This document shows positions 11,124 to 20,881 of a DNA stretch of 64,000 bases, piece by piece. Numbering within the stretch: position 1 is the first letter of the stretch; every line of letters begins with the position of its first letter. Location of the stretch: NCBI RefSeq assembly GCF_002890895.1, contig NZ_POUL01000009.1:62001-126000 (forward strand). Reading direction: 5' to 3'. Both the position numbers and the translations under genes were made by a program. Below the pieces are notes generated by a model, which had not been told where the DNA came from, did no database searches, and worked only from the letters and a program-made list of their open reading frames with translations. Origin of the DNA: Stutzerimonas stutzeri (GTDB lineage: Bacteria; Pseudomonadota; Gammaproteobacteria; Pseudomonadales; Pseudomonadaceae).

Positions 11124-12145
11124 TGCGCACCCCGCGCCTGGACCAGCTGCTCGGAGAGCTGATGGACAGCCATGGCGTACATGACGCTGCGGTTATAACG
11201 GGTGATGACATAGAAGTTGGGCAAGCCGACCCAGTACTCGTCGCCGTCGGCACCCTCCAGGCGAAAGGCCGTTACCGCAGTGTCGTCGGGCAGCTTCGTT
11301 TCGGCTGGCCACTGCCAACCCAGCTCGCGCAATTCTGCGGCATTCTTCACTGGCTCAAGTCCTTCGGTCAGACCTTCGCCATGTCGCTCACCGTTGACCG
11401 TAGCCCGCGCCACGACTGGCGCGCCGGCGGTCCAACCGTGCTGTTTGAAATAGTTGGCGGCGCTGCCGATAGCATCGACCGGGTTCTTCCAGATATCGAT
11501 GCGACCGTCTGCATCGAAGTCCACCGCATAGGCGCGAAAGCTGCTCGGCATGAATTGCGGCAGCCCCATGGCACCGGCATAGGAACCGGTCAGCGTGAGA
11601 GGGTCGACTTGCTCTTCACGGGCCAGCAAGAGGAACTCTTTGAGCTGTTGGCGGAAGAATGGCTGGCGCGGCGGGTAGTCGAAGCCCAGGGTCGACAAAG
11701 CATCTATGACCCGGTAGTTGCCCGTGTTGCGACCGTAGAAGGTTTCAACGCCGATGATGGCGACGATCACCTGTGCCGGCACACCGAATTCCTGCTCGGC
11801 GCGCGCCAGCGTCGCCTCATTCTCGCGCCAGAAGTCCACGCCTTGGGCAATCCGCGAATCGGTCATGAAGATCGGTCGATATTCTTTCCACGCTTTGACG
11901 CGCTCGGCCGGTCGGGAGATGGCATCGAGGATCACCTGCTTGCGCTCCGCCTGCGCCAGCACTTCGGCCACCTGCTCACTGGCAAACCCGTAATCCTGAG
12001 TCATTTCGCGCACGAAATCGGCGACCTTTTCGCTCTGATAATCTGCCGCAAAAACCGCTGGAGAGTTTCCTAGCGCCGCGAAAAGACCCGCTCCGCAGAG
12101 CGCTCGTGTCAACCAGCCACGCCGTAATCGATCCAAGAAATTCAC
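11120..12145 (-). CDS. mltB: Lytic murein transglycosylase B (SltB1-like)
   Basis: GH103 peptidoglycan lytic transglycosylase of 341 residues. The catalytic Glu134 lies in IIGVETFYGRNTG, followed by GAMGLPQFMPSSFRAYAVD and a DADGRIDIW calcium-like loop. The N-terminus is a signal sequence (LCGAGLFAALGNSPAVFAAD). I use the GTG at 12145, 5 bp after the rodA stop. The frame stays open far upstream inside rodA but without similarity. It lies between rodA and rlpA, as PA4001 (sltB1) does in P. aeruginosa. Unlike the enzyme at 5217-6518 it lacks a peptidoglycan-binding domain. Confidence 0.93.
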   Translation of the reverse strand: MNFLDRLRRGWLTRALCGAGLFAALGNSPAVFAADYQSEKVADFVREMTQDYGFASEQVAEVLAQAERKQVILDAISRPAERVKAWKEYRPIFMTDSRIAQGVDFWRENEATLARAEQEFGVPAQVIVAIIGVETFYGRNTGNYRVIDALSTLGFDYPPRQPFFRQQLKEFLLLAREEQVDPLTLTGSYAGAMGLPQFMPSSFRAYAVDFDADGRIDIWKNPVDAIGSAANYFKQHGWTAGAPVVARATVNGERHGEGLTEGLEPVKNAAELRELGWQWPAETKLPDDTAVTAFRLEGADGDEYWVGLPNFYVITRYNRSVMYAMAVHQLSEQLVQARGAQ

Positions 12146-12150
12146 TCTAT

Positions 12151-13296
12151 TCAAACCTGTGCGATCCACTTGCGATGGGTGTGGATCGACATCAAAACCC
12201 CGAACCCTGATAGCAGGGTTACCAATGAAGTGCCACCAAAACTGATGAAGGGCAACGGCACCCCTACCACCGGCAACAGACCACTGACCATGCCGATGTT
12301 GATGAATACGTAAACGAAGAAGGTCATCGTCAGCGCACCGGCCAGCAACTTGCCAAACAGCGTTTGCGCCTGAACGGTGATGACCAAACCACGCGCAATC
12401 AGTAGCAGGTACAGCAGCAGCAGCAGGCAAACGCCCACCAGGCCGAACTCTTCAGCCAGAACCGCAATGATAAAGTCCGTATGGCTTTCGGGCAAAAAAT
12501 CCAGATGCGACTGAGTACCCAGCAACCAACCCTTGCCAAACACGCCGCCCGAACCAATCGCGGCCTTCGACTGGATGATGTTCCAGCCGGTTCCCAGCGG
12601 GTCGCTTTCCGGATCGAGGAATGTGTGCACGCGCTGTTTCTGGTAGTTGTGCAGCACGAAATACCACATGGCCACGGCAATCGGCACCAGCGCCGCGATC
12701 GCGCTCATGATCCAGCGCCAGCGCAACCCGGCGATGAACAACACGAAAGCACCCGAGACCAGTACCAGCAACGAAGTGCCAAGGTCCGGCTGCTTGAGGA
12801 TCAACACGAAGGGCGTGAGGATCAGGCCCAGACTGACCATGGTGTGCTTGATACCCGGCGGCAAGGCGCGCGCGGACAGATACCAGGCGATGGTCATCGG
12901 CATGATGATCTTCATGAACTCGGACGGCTGGAAGCGAATCACCCCGGGGATACTGATCCAGCGGGTCGCCCCCATTGCGGTGTAGCCGACGAACTCCACA
13001 GCGACCAGCAATGCGACAACCGCCAGATAGCCCGCCGGCACCCAGCGCGCCATGAACCTTGGTTCCAACTGCGCTATGACCAGCATGGCGCCCAAGCCGA
13101 AGCCATAGGAAGTCGCCTGTTTGATCAGCAGATCAACATTCTTGCCGCCAGCGGAATAAAGAACGAACAGGCTTCCGGCCGCGAGCATCAGCAGCAATAG
13201 GAGCAGCACCCCGTCGATATGCATGCGCTGTAACAGTGACGCCCGGCGACGCATCACATCGGTCGTTGAAAGCGTGCGGTCAAACGTTCCGCTCAC
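12151..13296 (-). CDS. rodA: Peptidoglycan glycosyltransferase RodA (SEDS)
   Basis: Multi-spanning SEDS polymerase that makes the glycan strands of the lateral wall, working with PBP2. The 381-residue product has about ten hydrophobic segments and the family motifs QPSEFMKI, KQPDLGTSLL, QSKAAIGSGG and LPESHTDFI, ending in GVPLPFISFGGTS. The start is a GTG at 13296 that overlaps the mrdA stop as GTGA, with AGAGG 9 nt upstream. The partner mrdA lies immediately upstream, and the overlap implies coupled synthesis. Confidence 0.96.
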   Translation of the reverse strand: MSGTFDRTLSTTDVMRRRASLLQRMHIDGVLLLLLLMLAAGSLFVLYSAGGKNVDLLIKQATSYGFGLGAMLVIAQLEPRFMARWVPAGYLAVVALLVAVEFVGYTAMGATRWISIPGVIRFQPSEFMKIIMPMTIAWYLSARALPPGIKHTMVSLGLILTPFVLILKQPDLGTSLLVLVSGAFVLFIAGLRWRWIMSAIAALVPIAVAMWYFVLHNYQKQRVHTFLDPESDPLGTGWNIIQSKAAIGSGGVFGKGWLLGTQSHLDFLPESHTDFIIAVLAEEFGLVGVCLLLLLYLLLIARGLVITVQAQTLFGKLLAGALTMTFFVYVFINIGMVSGLLPVVGVPLPFISFGGTSLVTLLSGFGVLMSIHTHRKWIAQV

Positions 13297-15182
13297 GGTT
13301 TGGGCCTCTCTGCCGTCAGGGGCGGGGCGTACTCGGCCTTCAACTCGCCCGCCTCGTTGAGCAGCCATGCATCCATGACCTGCTTGGCCACTGGCGCGGC
13401 TACGCCGGAGCCGGACTCGCCGTTCTCGACCATGACAGCCACAGCAATCTGCGGGTCATGCACAGGCGCGAAGGCGACGAACAAGGCGTGGTCGCGATGG
13501 CGTTCGGCGAGTTTGCCGCTGTCGTACTTTTCGCCCTGTTTGATGGCCACGACCTGCGCCGTACCGCTCTTGCCGGCGATGAGGTAGGCGGCGGTGTCGC
13601 CAACCTTCTTTGCCGTGCCACGGGCGCCGTGCAATACCTTCACCATTCCGTTGATGGAAGCGTCCCAGTAATCGGGGTCGCGAAGCTGAATGTCGGGCAT
13701 CGGTTCAGGATCAACAGGTATTTCTCCTTCGATACTCTTCGCCAGGTGCGGCCTGATCCACTTACCGTGAGTCGCCATTAGCGCGGTCGCCTGGGCCAGC
13801 TGCAAGGGCGTGGCTTGCATGTAACCCTGACCGATGCCGAGGATGACTGTCTCGCCCGGATACCAGGCCTGCCGGTAACGGCCACGCTTCCAGTCTCGCG
13901 ATGGCATCAGGCCGGCAGTTTCCTCGAACATGTCCAGCGCCACGCGTTGGCCGAGACCGAAGCGGCTCATGTAGTCATGCATGCGGTCGATGCCCATCTT
14001 GTGGGCGAGGTCGTAAAAATAGGTGTCATTGGACCGCATGATCGCGGTTTCCAGATCTACCCAGCCGTCGCCGCCGCGATTCCAGTTCCGGTACTTGTGC
14101 TTGACGTTGGGCAGCTGAAAGAAGCCGGGGTCGAACACGCGACTGTTCTCGGTCACCACACCGGCATCCAGGCCAGCCACCGCCATCATCGGTTTGATCG
14201 TCGATCCCGGCGGGTAGAGCCCGCGCAGGACACGGTTGAACAGTGGGCGATCTATGGAATCGCGAAGCGCGCCATACGCCTTGAAACTGATTCCAGTGAC
14301 GAACAGATTGGGGTCGAAGCTAGGCTGACTGACCATCGCCAGCACCTCGCCAGTCTTTGGCTGCAATGCGACCACCGCACCTCGGCGGCCTGCCAGCGCA
14401 ACCTCGGCGGCTTGCTGCAGTTCAAGATCGAGGGTCAGCATCAGGTCCTTGCCAGGGATCGGATCGGTGCGCTTGAGCACCCGTAACACCCGCCCACGCG
14501 CGTTGGTTTCGACCTCCTCGTAACCCACCTGCCCGTGCAGCGAGTCCTCGTAGAAGCGCTCGATGCCAGTCTTGCCAATGTGGTGGGTACCGCTGTAGTT
14601 AACCGGATCGAGCTGCTTGAGCTCGGCCTCGTTGATCCGACCGACATATCCGACCGAATGAGCGAAGTGCTCGCCCTCTGGATAATGCCGCACCAGCTGG
14701 GCTGCGACCTCAACCCCCGGCAGACGGAACTGATCGACGGCAATCCGCGCAATCTGCTCTTCCGACAGTTCGTACATGATCGGCACCGGCTCGAACGGCC
14801 TGCGCCCCTGCAGCACCCGCTTTTCGAACAATTCGCGCTCTTCACTCGAGAGCGCCAGCACTTCGACCACCGTGTCCAGGGTCTCGCGCCAGTTTCCAGC
14901 GCGCTCGCGCGTCACCGTCAGGCTGAAGCTTGGCCGGTTATCGGCGATGATCTTGCCGTTGCGATCAAAAATCAGGCCCCGATTGGGCGGAATGGGCTGC
15001 ACATGGACCCGGTTGTTCTCCGAAAGCGTCGAATGGTGCTGGTACTGCACCACTTGCAGGTAATACAAGCGCGCAATCAACACGCCGATCAGCAGCAATA
15101 CGATTGCCCCGCCCACAAAAACGCGACTACGCACCAAACGGGCGTCTTTTTCGTGGTCCTTGAGGGGAATCGGCTGGGACAT
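13293..15182 (-). CDS. mrdA: Penicillin-binding protein 2 (elongation transpeptidase)
   Basis: Class B penicillin-binding protein that cross-links peptidoglycan in the elongasome. The 629-residue product has one N-terminal membrane segment (residues 21-37) and a pedestal domain starting at PPNRGLIFDRNG. The transpeptidase motifs are all in place: SxxK at Ser327-Lys330 (PPGSTIK), SxN at 384-386 (SND) and KSGT at 538-541. The ATG at 15182 was chosen because family similarity begins there (MSQPIPLKDHEKDA). It starts 17 bp after rlmH and overlaps rodA by 4 bp. Confidence 0.96.
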   Translation of the reverse strand: MSQPIPLKDHEKDARLVRSRVFVGGAIVLLLIGVLIARLYYLQVVQYQHHSTLSENNRVHVQPIPPNRGLIFDRNGKIIADNRPSFSLTVTRERAGNWRETLDTVVEVLALSSEERELFEKRVLQGRRPFEPVPIMYELSEEQIARIAVDQFRLPGVEVAAQLVRHYPEGEHFAHSVGYVGRINEAELKQLDPVNYSGTHHIGKTGIERFYEDSLHGQVGYEEVETNARGRVLRVLKRTDPIPGKDLMLTLDLELQQAAEVALAGRRGAVVALQPKTGEVLAMVSQPSFDPNLFVTGISFKAYGALRDSIDRPLFNRVLRGLYPPGSTIKPMMAVAGLDAGVVTENSRVFDPGFFQLPNVKHKYRNWNRGGDGWVDLETAIMRSNDTYFYDLAHKMGIDRMHDYMSRFGLGQRVALDMFEETAGLMPSRDWKRGRYRQAWYPGETVILGIGQGYMQATPLQLAQATALMATHGKWIRPHLAKSIEGEIPVDPEPMPDIQLRDPDYWDASINGMVKVLHGARGTAKKVGDTAAYLIAGKSGTAQVVAIKQGEKYDSGKLAERHRDHALFVAFAPVHDPQIAVAVMVENGESGSGVAAPVAKQVMDAWLLNEAGELKAEYAPPLTAERPKP

Positions 15183-15199
15183 CTTCGGTTTTGGCTGAA

Positions 15200-15667
15200 C
15201 TACTTGTGGTAAGGGTGACCTGACAGCAACGTCCAGGCCCGATAGATCTGTTCGCCGATGAGAATACGAACCAGCGGGTGGGGCAACGTCAGCGGTGACA
15301 ACGACCAGCGTTGTTCGCTGCGTGCGCACACCTCAGGGGCCAGCCCTTCCGGCCCGCCCACCATGAGATTGACGTTGCGCGCATCGAGCCGCCAACGCTC
15401 CAGCTCACCAGCCAGCTGCTCAGTGCTCCAGGGTCGCCCCGTCACTTCAAGCGTGACGATGCGCTCGCCGGGTTGCACCTTCGCCAGCATGGCCTCGCCT
15501 TCCTGACGAATCAACCGCGCCACGTCGGCATTCTTGCCGCGAGTGTTGAGGGATGTTTCATGCAGCTCCAACGGCAGCTCAGACGGCAGACGCTTGGCAT
15601 ACTCATGCCAACCGTCCTCCACCCAGCGCGGCATCTTCGAGCCCACCGCAATCAGCTTGATCCGCAC
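15200..15667 (-). CDS. rlmH: 23S rRNA pseudouridine-1915 N3-methyltransferase
   Basis: SPOUT-class methyltransferase that modifies pseudouridine 1915 in helix 69 of 23S rRNA. The 155-residue length equals the family norm. It has the knotted SAM-binding core [13 protein letters not shown] and the invariant end [14 protein letters not shown]. The start is the GTG at 15667, the only codon giving the usual length, with AGGAAT upstream; the open frame extends further without similarity. It sits 7 bp after rsfS. Confidence 0.96.
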   Translation of the reverse strand: MRIKLIAVGSKMPRWVEDGWHEYAKRLPSELPLELHETSLNTRGKNADVARLIRQEGEAMLAKVQPGERIVTLEVTGRPWSTEQLAGELERWRLDARNVNLMVGGPEGLAPEVCARSEQRWSLSPLTLPHPLVRILIGEQIYRAWTLLSGHPYHK

Positions 15668-15674
15668 GGATCGG

Positions 15675-16034
15675 CTATTCCTGCTCGCCCGCGTGCTGCG
15701 CGCGGCTCTGCTCAGCACCCTGCCAGAGGCGCTCGAGGTCATAGAACTGACGAGTAGGCACTTGCATCACATGCACCACGACATCGCCCAGGTCGAGCAG
15801 AGCCCACTCACCGCCGTCCAGACCTTCGCTGCCCAGAGGGCGCACGCCTTGCTCCTTGACCTTCTCGAGCACGTTTTCGGCCAGTGATTTCACGTGACGG
15901 CTGGAGGTGCCGCTGGCGATCACCATGAAGTCGGTAACGCTGGTCTTGCCGCGGACATCGATGGTCGTGATGTCAGCGCCTTTCAGATCTTCCAGGGCGC
16001 TAACGGCCAGCTGGGCCAAAGAATCATTTTGCAT
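15675..16034 (-). CDS. rsfS: Ribosomal silencing factor RsfS
   Basis: Binds uL14 of the large subunit and blocks subunit joining in starvation. The 119-residue product has the family core [20 protein letters not shown] and the conserved [15 protein letters not shown]. The ATG at 16034 gives the normal length; the frame is open back into nadD but that part is not conserved. It follows nadD by 14 bp, the common nadD-rsfS-rlmH order. Confidence 0.96.
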   Translation of the reverse strand: MQNDSLAQLAVSALEDLKGADITTIDVRGKTSVTDFMVIASGTSSRHVKSLAENVLEKVKEQGVRPLGSEGLDGGEWALLDLGDVVVHVMQVPTRQFYDLERLWQGAEQSRAQHAGEQE

Positions 16035-16048
16035 AATGTGAAACAACC

Positions 16049-16708
16049 TCAGTTCGACGCCCGGTACAGTCCGTGCGCGTTGATATAAGCCAGTACGGCG
16101 TCCGGTACGAGAAAGCGTACAGACCGGCCGCTGGCCAGAAAATGACGAATACGTGTTGCCGACACTCCTAGCGGCGCCTGCCAGACGAAAGCAATTTGCC
16201 CACTGCTGCCGGCAATGGTCAGCGGGTCGTTCACGCTGCGAGCCGCCAGCAGATCCCGCAGCGCTTCCGGCGCTTCGCTGTCGGCATCCGGCCGTTGCAT
16301 GACCAGAATATGGCAATGCTCGAGCAGCTCATCCCAGCGATGCCAAGTAGGAAGTCCGCAGAAGGCATCCCAACCCACAATGAGAAAAATCTGATCATCA
16401 TCGTTCAGCTCGGCACGCAAGGACTCCAGCGTGTCGAGGGTGTAGGACGGCTTGTCACGTTCCAATTCGCGCGCATCGACTTTCAGCGGAGGCAAGTCCT
16501 GCACCGCCAGTCGAACCATGGTCAAGCGATCCTGCGCGGAGCTGTTTGGCGCCTCACGGTGCGGCGGACGAAAGTTGGGGACCAGACGAACCTCATCAAG
16601 CCCAACCATTTCGGACACTTCCAGAGCGCCGCGCAAATGCCCGATATGCACCGGGTCAAAGGTGCCACCGAGCAGGCCAATGCGCCGAGGGGTGCCGGTC
16701 TCCCTCAT
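16049..16708 (-). CDS. nadD: Nicotinate-nucleotide adenylyltransferase
   Basis: Adds AMP to nicotinate mononucleotide to form deamido-NAD in NAD biosynthesis. The 219-residue product has the nucleotidyltransferase motif [11 protein letters not shown] at residues 14-24 and the C-terminal [14 protein letters not shown] signature. The ATG at 16708 overlaps the last base of the proA stop (TGATG), so proA and nadD are translationally coupled. A TTG one codon upstream is an unlikely start. Confidence 0.96.
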   Translation of the reverse strand: MRETGTPRRIGLLGGTFDPVHIGHLRGALEVSEMVGLDEVRLVPNFRPPHREAPNSSAQDRLTMVRLAVQDLPPLKVDARELERDKPSYTLDTLESLRAELNDDDQIFLIVGWDAFCGLPTWHRWDELLEHCHILVMQRPDADSEAPEALRDLLAARSVNDPLTIAGSSGQIAFVWQAPLGVSATRIRHFLASGRSVRFLVPDAVLAYINAHGLYRASN

Positions 16709-17973
16709 CAAGTACGCACGTGGCCGTCGCCGAATACCACGTACTTCTCACTGGTCAGGCCTTCCAGGCCGACCGGACCGCGGGCGTGCAGTTTGTCGGT
16801 GGAAATGCCGATCTCAGCCCCTAGCCCGTACTCGAAACCGTCGGCAAAGCGAGTGGAGGCGTTGATCATCACCGACGCCGAATCGACCTCAGTAATAAAG
16901 CGCCGCGCATCGGTGAAGTTTTCCGTGACGATCGCGTCGGTATGCTGCGAGCCGTAGCGGTTGATGTGCTGGATGGCTTCATCCAGAGAATCGACGATAC
17001 GGATCGACAGGATCGGCGCGTTGTATTCGGTGGACCAGTCCTCTTCGCTGGCAGCCAACACGTGGCTACCCAGCAGTTCACGGGTCCGTGGGCAGCCACG
17101 CAGTTCAACGCCCTTTTTGCAATAGATTGCCGCCAGCGGTGGCAGCACTCGGGTAGCGATGGACGCGTGGACCAGAAGGGTTTCCATGGTGTTGCATGGC
17201 GCATAGCGCTGGGTCTTGGCGTTGTCGGCGATGCGGATGGCCTTGTCGACGTCGGCCGCCTGATCGATGAACACGTGGCAGATGCCGTCCAGATGCTTGA
17301 TCACCGGCACCTTGGCGTCTCGGCTGATGCGCTCGATCAGCCCCTTGCCACCGCGCGGCACGATCACATCCACGTAATCCGGCATGGTGATCAACGCCCC
17401 AACGGCGGCGCGGTCGGTGGTCTCGACAACCTGCACCGCCGCAGCTGGCAGCTCGGCCTCGGCCAGGCCCAGCTGAATGCAGCGAGCGATGGCCTGGTTC
17501 GAATGAATCGCTTCGGAGCCGCCACGCAAAATTGTGGCATTGCCTGACTTGAGACACAGGCTGGCCGCATCGATGGTCACATTGGGCCGCGACTCGTAGA
17601 TGATGCCAACCACGCCTAGCGGCACGCGCATCTTGCCAACCTGAATGCCGGATGGCAGGTAGCGCATGTCGCGGATCTCACCGATGGGGTCAGGCAGGCT
17701 CGCAACCTGGCGCAGCCCCTCGATCATGTCGTCGATACGCGCCGGCGTTAGCGCCAGACGATCAAGCATCGCCTCGTCCAGACCATTGGCACGCCCGGCC
17801 TCGAGGTCTTCACGATTGGCACGGACCAGCTCCTCGCGCGCCGCATCAAGCGCGGTGGCGGCGGCCTGCAAGGCACGGTTCTTCTGCGCCGTGGTGGCAC
17901 GCGCTAGTACGCGCGACGCCTCGCGCGCGGCGCGACCGAGGCGGGTCATGTAGTCGAGTACGGACTCGGTCAT
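16708..17973 (-). CDS. proA: Glutamate-5-semialdehyde dehydrogenase
   Basis: NADPH-dependent reduction of glutamyl-5-phosphate to the semialdehyde in proline synthesis. The 421-residue product is the expected length. The catalytic cysteine is in [17 protein letters not shown]. Nucleotide-binding and substrate segments are recognisable ([44 protein letters not shown]). The ATG at 17973 gives the family N-terminus MTESVLDYM. It heads the leftward proA-nadD-rsfS-rlmH run. Confidence 0.97.
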   Translation of the reverse strand: MTESVLDYMTRLGRAAREASRVLARATTAQKNRALQAAATALDAAREELVRANREDLEAGRANGLDEAMLDRLALTPARIDDMIEGLRQVASLPDPIGEIRDMRYLPSGIQVGKMRVPLGVVGIIYESRPNVTIDAASLCLKSGNATILRGGSEAIHSNQAIARCIQLGLAEAELPAAAVQVVETTDRAAVGALITMPDYVDVIVPRGGKGLIERISRDAKVPVIKHLDGICHVFIDQAADVDKAIRIADNAKTQRYAPCNTMETLLVHASIATRVLPPLAAIYCKKGVELRGCPRTRELLGSHVLAASEEDWSTEYNAPILSIRIVDSLDEAIQHINRYGSQHTDAIVTENFTDARRFITEVDSASVMINASTRFADGFEYGLGAEIGISTDKLHARGPVGLEGLTSEKYVVFGDGHVRT

Positions 17974-18218
17974 GGTCTGGCTGGCCTGATCGAAGGGAAA
18001 GCGGCTGATTATAGCGACCCACACGCCTCGCGCACAGCGGCGCCGGGCGAATGGCTAAAAAGCCTCTGACTGCAGGTTACGCACAACCCAGCGGGCCGTT
18101 CGTAACCACCAGCGTCGGCAACCGCAGGAGGCTATCGCCAGCGCTATCATGATCAGGCGTTTGAAACCCGGGCGCCAGATGCCGGGTCGAAGCGTCTCGA
18201 ACCAAGGAAAAAAGACCC

Positions 18219-19538
18219 ATGCCGGAATGGCTCACCGCACTCTCCAGTTGGCTGGCTGAAAACCCTCAGTGGCTTGGCCTTAGCCTGTTTGTCGTCGCCT
18301 GTCTCGAATGCCTCGCCGTTGTGGGCTTGCTGATGCCCGGTACGGTGTTGGTATTCGCCATCGCGGTAGTTGCCGGAAGCGGCGTACTCAGTCTCGGCGA
18401 GACATTGCTTTTGGGTTATGCCGGCGGACTGCTCGGCGATCTGCTGTCGTACGGGCTGGGACGACGCTACCACCAGAATATTCGCAGCATCCGCGGCCTG
18501 CGCGACCATCCGGAATGGCTGAATAGCGCCGAGGAGTACTTCGAGCGTTACGGCATCGCCAGCCTTCTTGTTGGACGCTTCATCGGCCCGCTGCGGCCCA
18601 TGCTGCCGGTAACCGCTGGCATGCTCGATATGCCGTTCGGGCGTTTTCTCTTGGTCAGCCTGGTCGCCGCGGCCGGCTGGTCGATGGCTTATCTGCTGCC
18701 CGGCTGGGCAGCGGGAGCCGCCGTGCGACTGCCTTTACCGGAGGGTTTCTGGAGCGAGGCCGGCTTCGTCACCGCCGCGTTGCTCCTGCTCGTCGGCGGC
18801 GTAGTGCATGGCAGCCTGCATCAGATGCGCTGGGTTACTCCGCTTGCGGCTGGCCTCAGCGCCGCCGTTCTGATCGGCCTGTTTATCGGCTGGCCCTACC
18901 TGGTGGAATTTGACGAAGGGCTGATGACGGTCGTTCAGGGTGAGCGCAGCCCGATATTCGACCGTTTCATGGTGGTCGTCACACGAGCCGGTGATTTCCA
19001 CACCCAGCTGTGGGCGGCCGTATTGCTGAGCCTGTTGCTGATCGTCACCAAGCAGCTGCGCGCGGCAGCATTCGCCATTCTCACGCTGCTGGGCACCGCA
19101 CTGGCCAACGGCGCGCTTAAAGCCACATTCGGCAGGATCCGGCCGGAAATCCTGCTGGAACCTCTGCACAGTTACAGCTTCCCCAGCGGTCATAGCTCGG
19201 CAGCCTTTGCCTTCTTTCTCACGCTGGGAGTTCTCGCCGGTCGCGGACAGCCGCCGCGCCTGCGTCTGGCCTGGGTGCTATTGGGCGCACTGCCGGCGAC
19301 CGCAATCGCACTGTCGCGGGTTTACCTGGGTGTTCACTGGCCAACCGACGTCATCGCCGGCGCGGTGCTGGCGGCGAGCATTTGCGCCGCCAGCCTGGCC
19401 CTTGTTCAATGGCGCGCCCCGATGACGGCACTGTCGCCGAAGATATGGTGGCTGATCCTGCCGGCCACGCTGGGACTGATCGGGGCCTTTGCGATCTGGG
19501 CATTGCCAGGCGCCATGCTGCTGTATCGCTATCAGTAG
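18219..19538 (+). CDS. Fused DedA-family / PAP2 phosphatase membrane protein
   Basis: Inner-membrane protein of 439 residues joining two families. Residues 1 to about 200 are DedA/SNARE-associated (E-x-GLLMPGTVLVF region, RFIGPLRPMLPVTAGM). Residues from about 250 are a PAP2 acid phosphatase with all three motifs: KATFGRIRP, PSGHS and SRVYLGVHWPTD. DedA proteins are linked to undecaprenyl-phosphate or phospholipid translocation and PAP2 enzymes to pyrophosphate removal from lipid carriers. A joint role in recycling a lipid carrier is plausible but inferred. AAGGA precedes the ATG. A short hairpin (ACCCGG/CCGGGT) lies in the leader. Confidence 0.9.
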   Translation: MPEWLTALSSWLAENPQWLGLSLFVVACLECLAVVGLLMPGTVLVFAIAVVAGSGVLSLGETLLLGYAGGLLGDLLSYGLGRRYHQNIRSIRGLRDHPEWLNSAEEYFERYGIASLLVGRFIGPLRPMLPVTAGMLDMPFGRFLLVSLVAAAGWSMAYLLPGWAAGAAVRLPLPEGFWSEAGFVTAALLLLVGGVVHGSLHQMRWVTPLAAGLSAAVLIGLFIGWPYLVEFDEGLMTVVQGERSPIFDRFMVVVTRAGDFHTQLWAAVLLSLLLIVTKQLRAAAFAILTLLGTALANGALKATFGRIRPEILLEPLHSYSFPSGHSSAAFAFFLTLGVLAGRGQPPRLRLAWVLLGALPATAIALSRVYLGVHWPTDVIAGAVLAASICAASLALVQWRAPMTALSPKIWWLILPATLGLIGAFAIWALPGAMLLYRYQ

Positions 19539-19561
19539 CATCCAGCGACCGGGCGTCGTTG

Positions 19562-20152
19562 CTATTCGGTTGAATCGCCCTGCAACTGCTCCAGCCAGCG
19601 CTGGATGGACTGCAACTGCAGTTCAGGATCGTCCAGCTGCAACAAGTCGAGTTTCTGATCAGGCCGAAACGGCAACAGGTAGGCCAACTGGTGTGCCAGC
19701 GATCGCTGACCCTGAGCAGCACTGCCCATCCCCAGCGCCTCGACCATCGGGTGGCGACCGAGCGCCTCCAGCAACAGCGCCAGCTCGAGATGCTCATCGT
19801 CCAAGGGCGGATCGCCGCCTTCATCACGCCAGGTGACTTCGGCAACGGTCAGCTGATCGCGCTGCACTTCGGCCGACAGCACATCAAAGCGACGACCGCC
19901 TTCGACGCGAATCCCCAGCAACCCATTAGGCCGCTGCTGCCAGTCTCGAATCAGCGCTTCACAACCAGTCAGGGCATATTCGGCCGGCGCCAGCCCCACC
20001 TCGCTGCCCTCGATGAGGCGCACCACACCGAAGCCATGCCCGGCCTTCAGACAGCTGCTGACCATGTCCAGATAGCGCGCCTCAAAAAGCTGCAAATCGA
20101 GGGTGCACCCCGGAAACAACACGGTATCGAGCGGAAACAACGGTAGCTTCAT
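19562..20152 (-). CDS. LON peptidase substrate-binding domain protein
   Basis: Free-standing LON N-terminal domain of 196 residues (MKLPLFPLDTVLFPGCTLDL, IFEARYLDMV-type segment LFEARYLDMVSSCLKAG). It has no ATPase or protease part. Related proteins in other bacteria are of unknown function and may bind protein substrates. It sits 9 bp after the LrgB gene on the same strand, so it is likely co-transcribed with lrgAB. It is convergent with the DedA-PAP2 gene. Confidence 0.85.
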   Translation of the reverse strand: MKLPLFPLDTVLFPGCTLDLQLFEARYLDMVSSCLKAGHGFGVVRLIEGSEVGLAPAEYALTGCEALIRDWQQRPNGLLGIRVEGGRRFDVLSAEVQRDQLTVAEVTWRDEGGDPPLDDEHLELALLLEALGRHPMVEALGMGSAAQGQRSLAHQLAYLLPFRPDQKLDLLQLDDPELQLQSIQRWLEQLQGDSTE

Positions 20153-20161
20153 TCAGCCTCC

Positions 20162-20881
20162 TTACGACAGCATCAGCACGGTCAAGGGCAACAGCACCGC
20201 GGTCATCACACCCATCAGGCTCATCGCCAGCGCCGCAAAGGCGCCGCACTCATCGCCCTCCTGCAGCGCCTGGGCGGTTCCCACCGCGTGCGCTGTGAGA
20301 CCCAGCGCCATGCCGCGGGCGGCAGGATGCTGAACGCCAAAGCGGCGCAACAGTTCCGGACCAATGATCGCACCGATGATGCCGGTGATCATCACGAAGA
20401 CGGCGGCCAGCGCCACCACGCCACCGATCTGCTCGGCCACCAGCATGGCGATAGGCGAGGTAACTGACTTGGGCGCCAGGGTCATCAGGATCATCTGGTC
20501 GGCACCAAAAGCCCAGGCCAGCACCATCCCCAGCGCCGTGGCGCCGATGCCAGCCAGTAGCAGGGTAAGCATGATCGGCCCGAACAGTTCGCGGATCCTT
20601 CGTAGATTCAGATACAACGGCACGGCAAGCGCCACCGTAGTCGGCCCGAGGAGCACGGTCAGCATCTGGGCGCTGTCGCGATATTCCTCATAGCTCAGGC
20701 CGCAAAGCACAAGCGTACCGACCACCACCACCATCGACACCAGCACTGGCTGCAGAAATACCCAGCGTGTTTTTTCGTAAGCCGCATAGGCCACCTGGAA
20801 TGCTGCCAAGGTGATCGCCACGCCAAACAAGGGGTGATGGATTACCGCCTCCCAGGCCGCCTGCCACTGCATGGCGATCAT
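20162..20881 (-). CDS. LrgB/CidB family membrane protein
   Basis: Integral membrane protein of 239 residues with 7 or so hydrophobic segments and the family motif LAPKSVTSPIAM. The conserved C-terminal HAVGTAQALQEGDECGAFAALAM is also present. LrgB proteins act with LrgA in controlling autolysis or in export of small metabolites; the exact function in pseudomonads is not settled. Its ATG overlaps the LrgA-type gene stop (ATGA). A second in-frame ATG three codons later could also be used. Confidence 0.9.
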   Translation of the reverse strand: MIAMQWQAAWEAVIHHPLFGVAITLAAFQVAYAAYEKTRWVFLQPVLVSMVVVVGTLVLCGLSYEEYRDSAQMLTVLLGPTTVALAVPLYLNLRRIRELFGPIMLTLLLAGIGATALGMVLAWAFGADQMILMTLAPKSVTSPIAMLVAEQIGGVVALAAVFVMITGIIGAIIGPELLRRFGVQHPAARGMALGLTAHAVGTAQALQEGDECGAFAALAMSLMGVMTAVLLPLTVLMLS

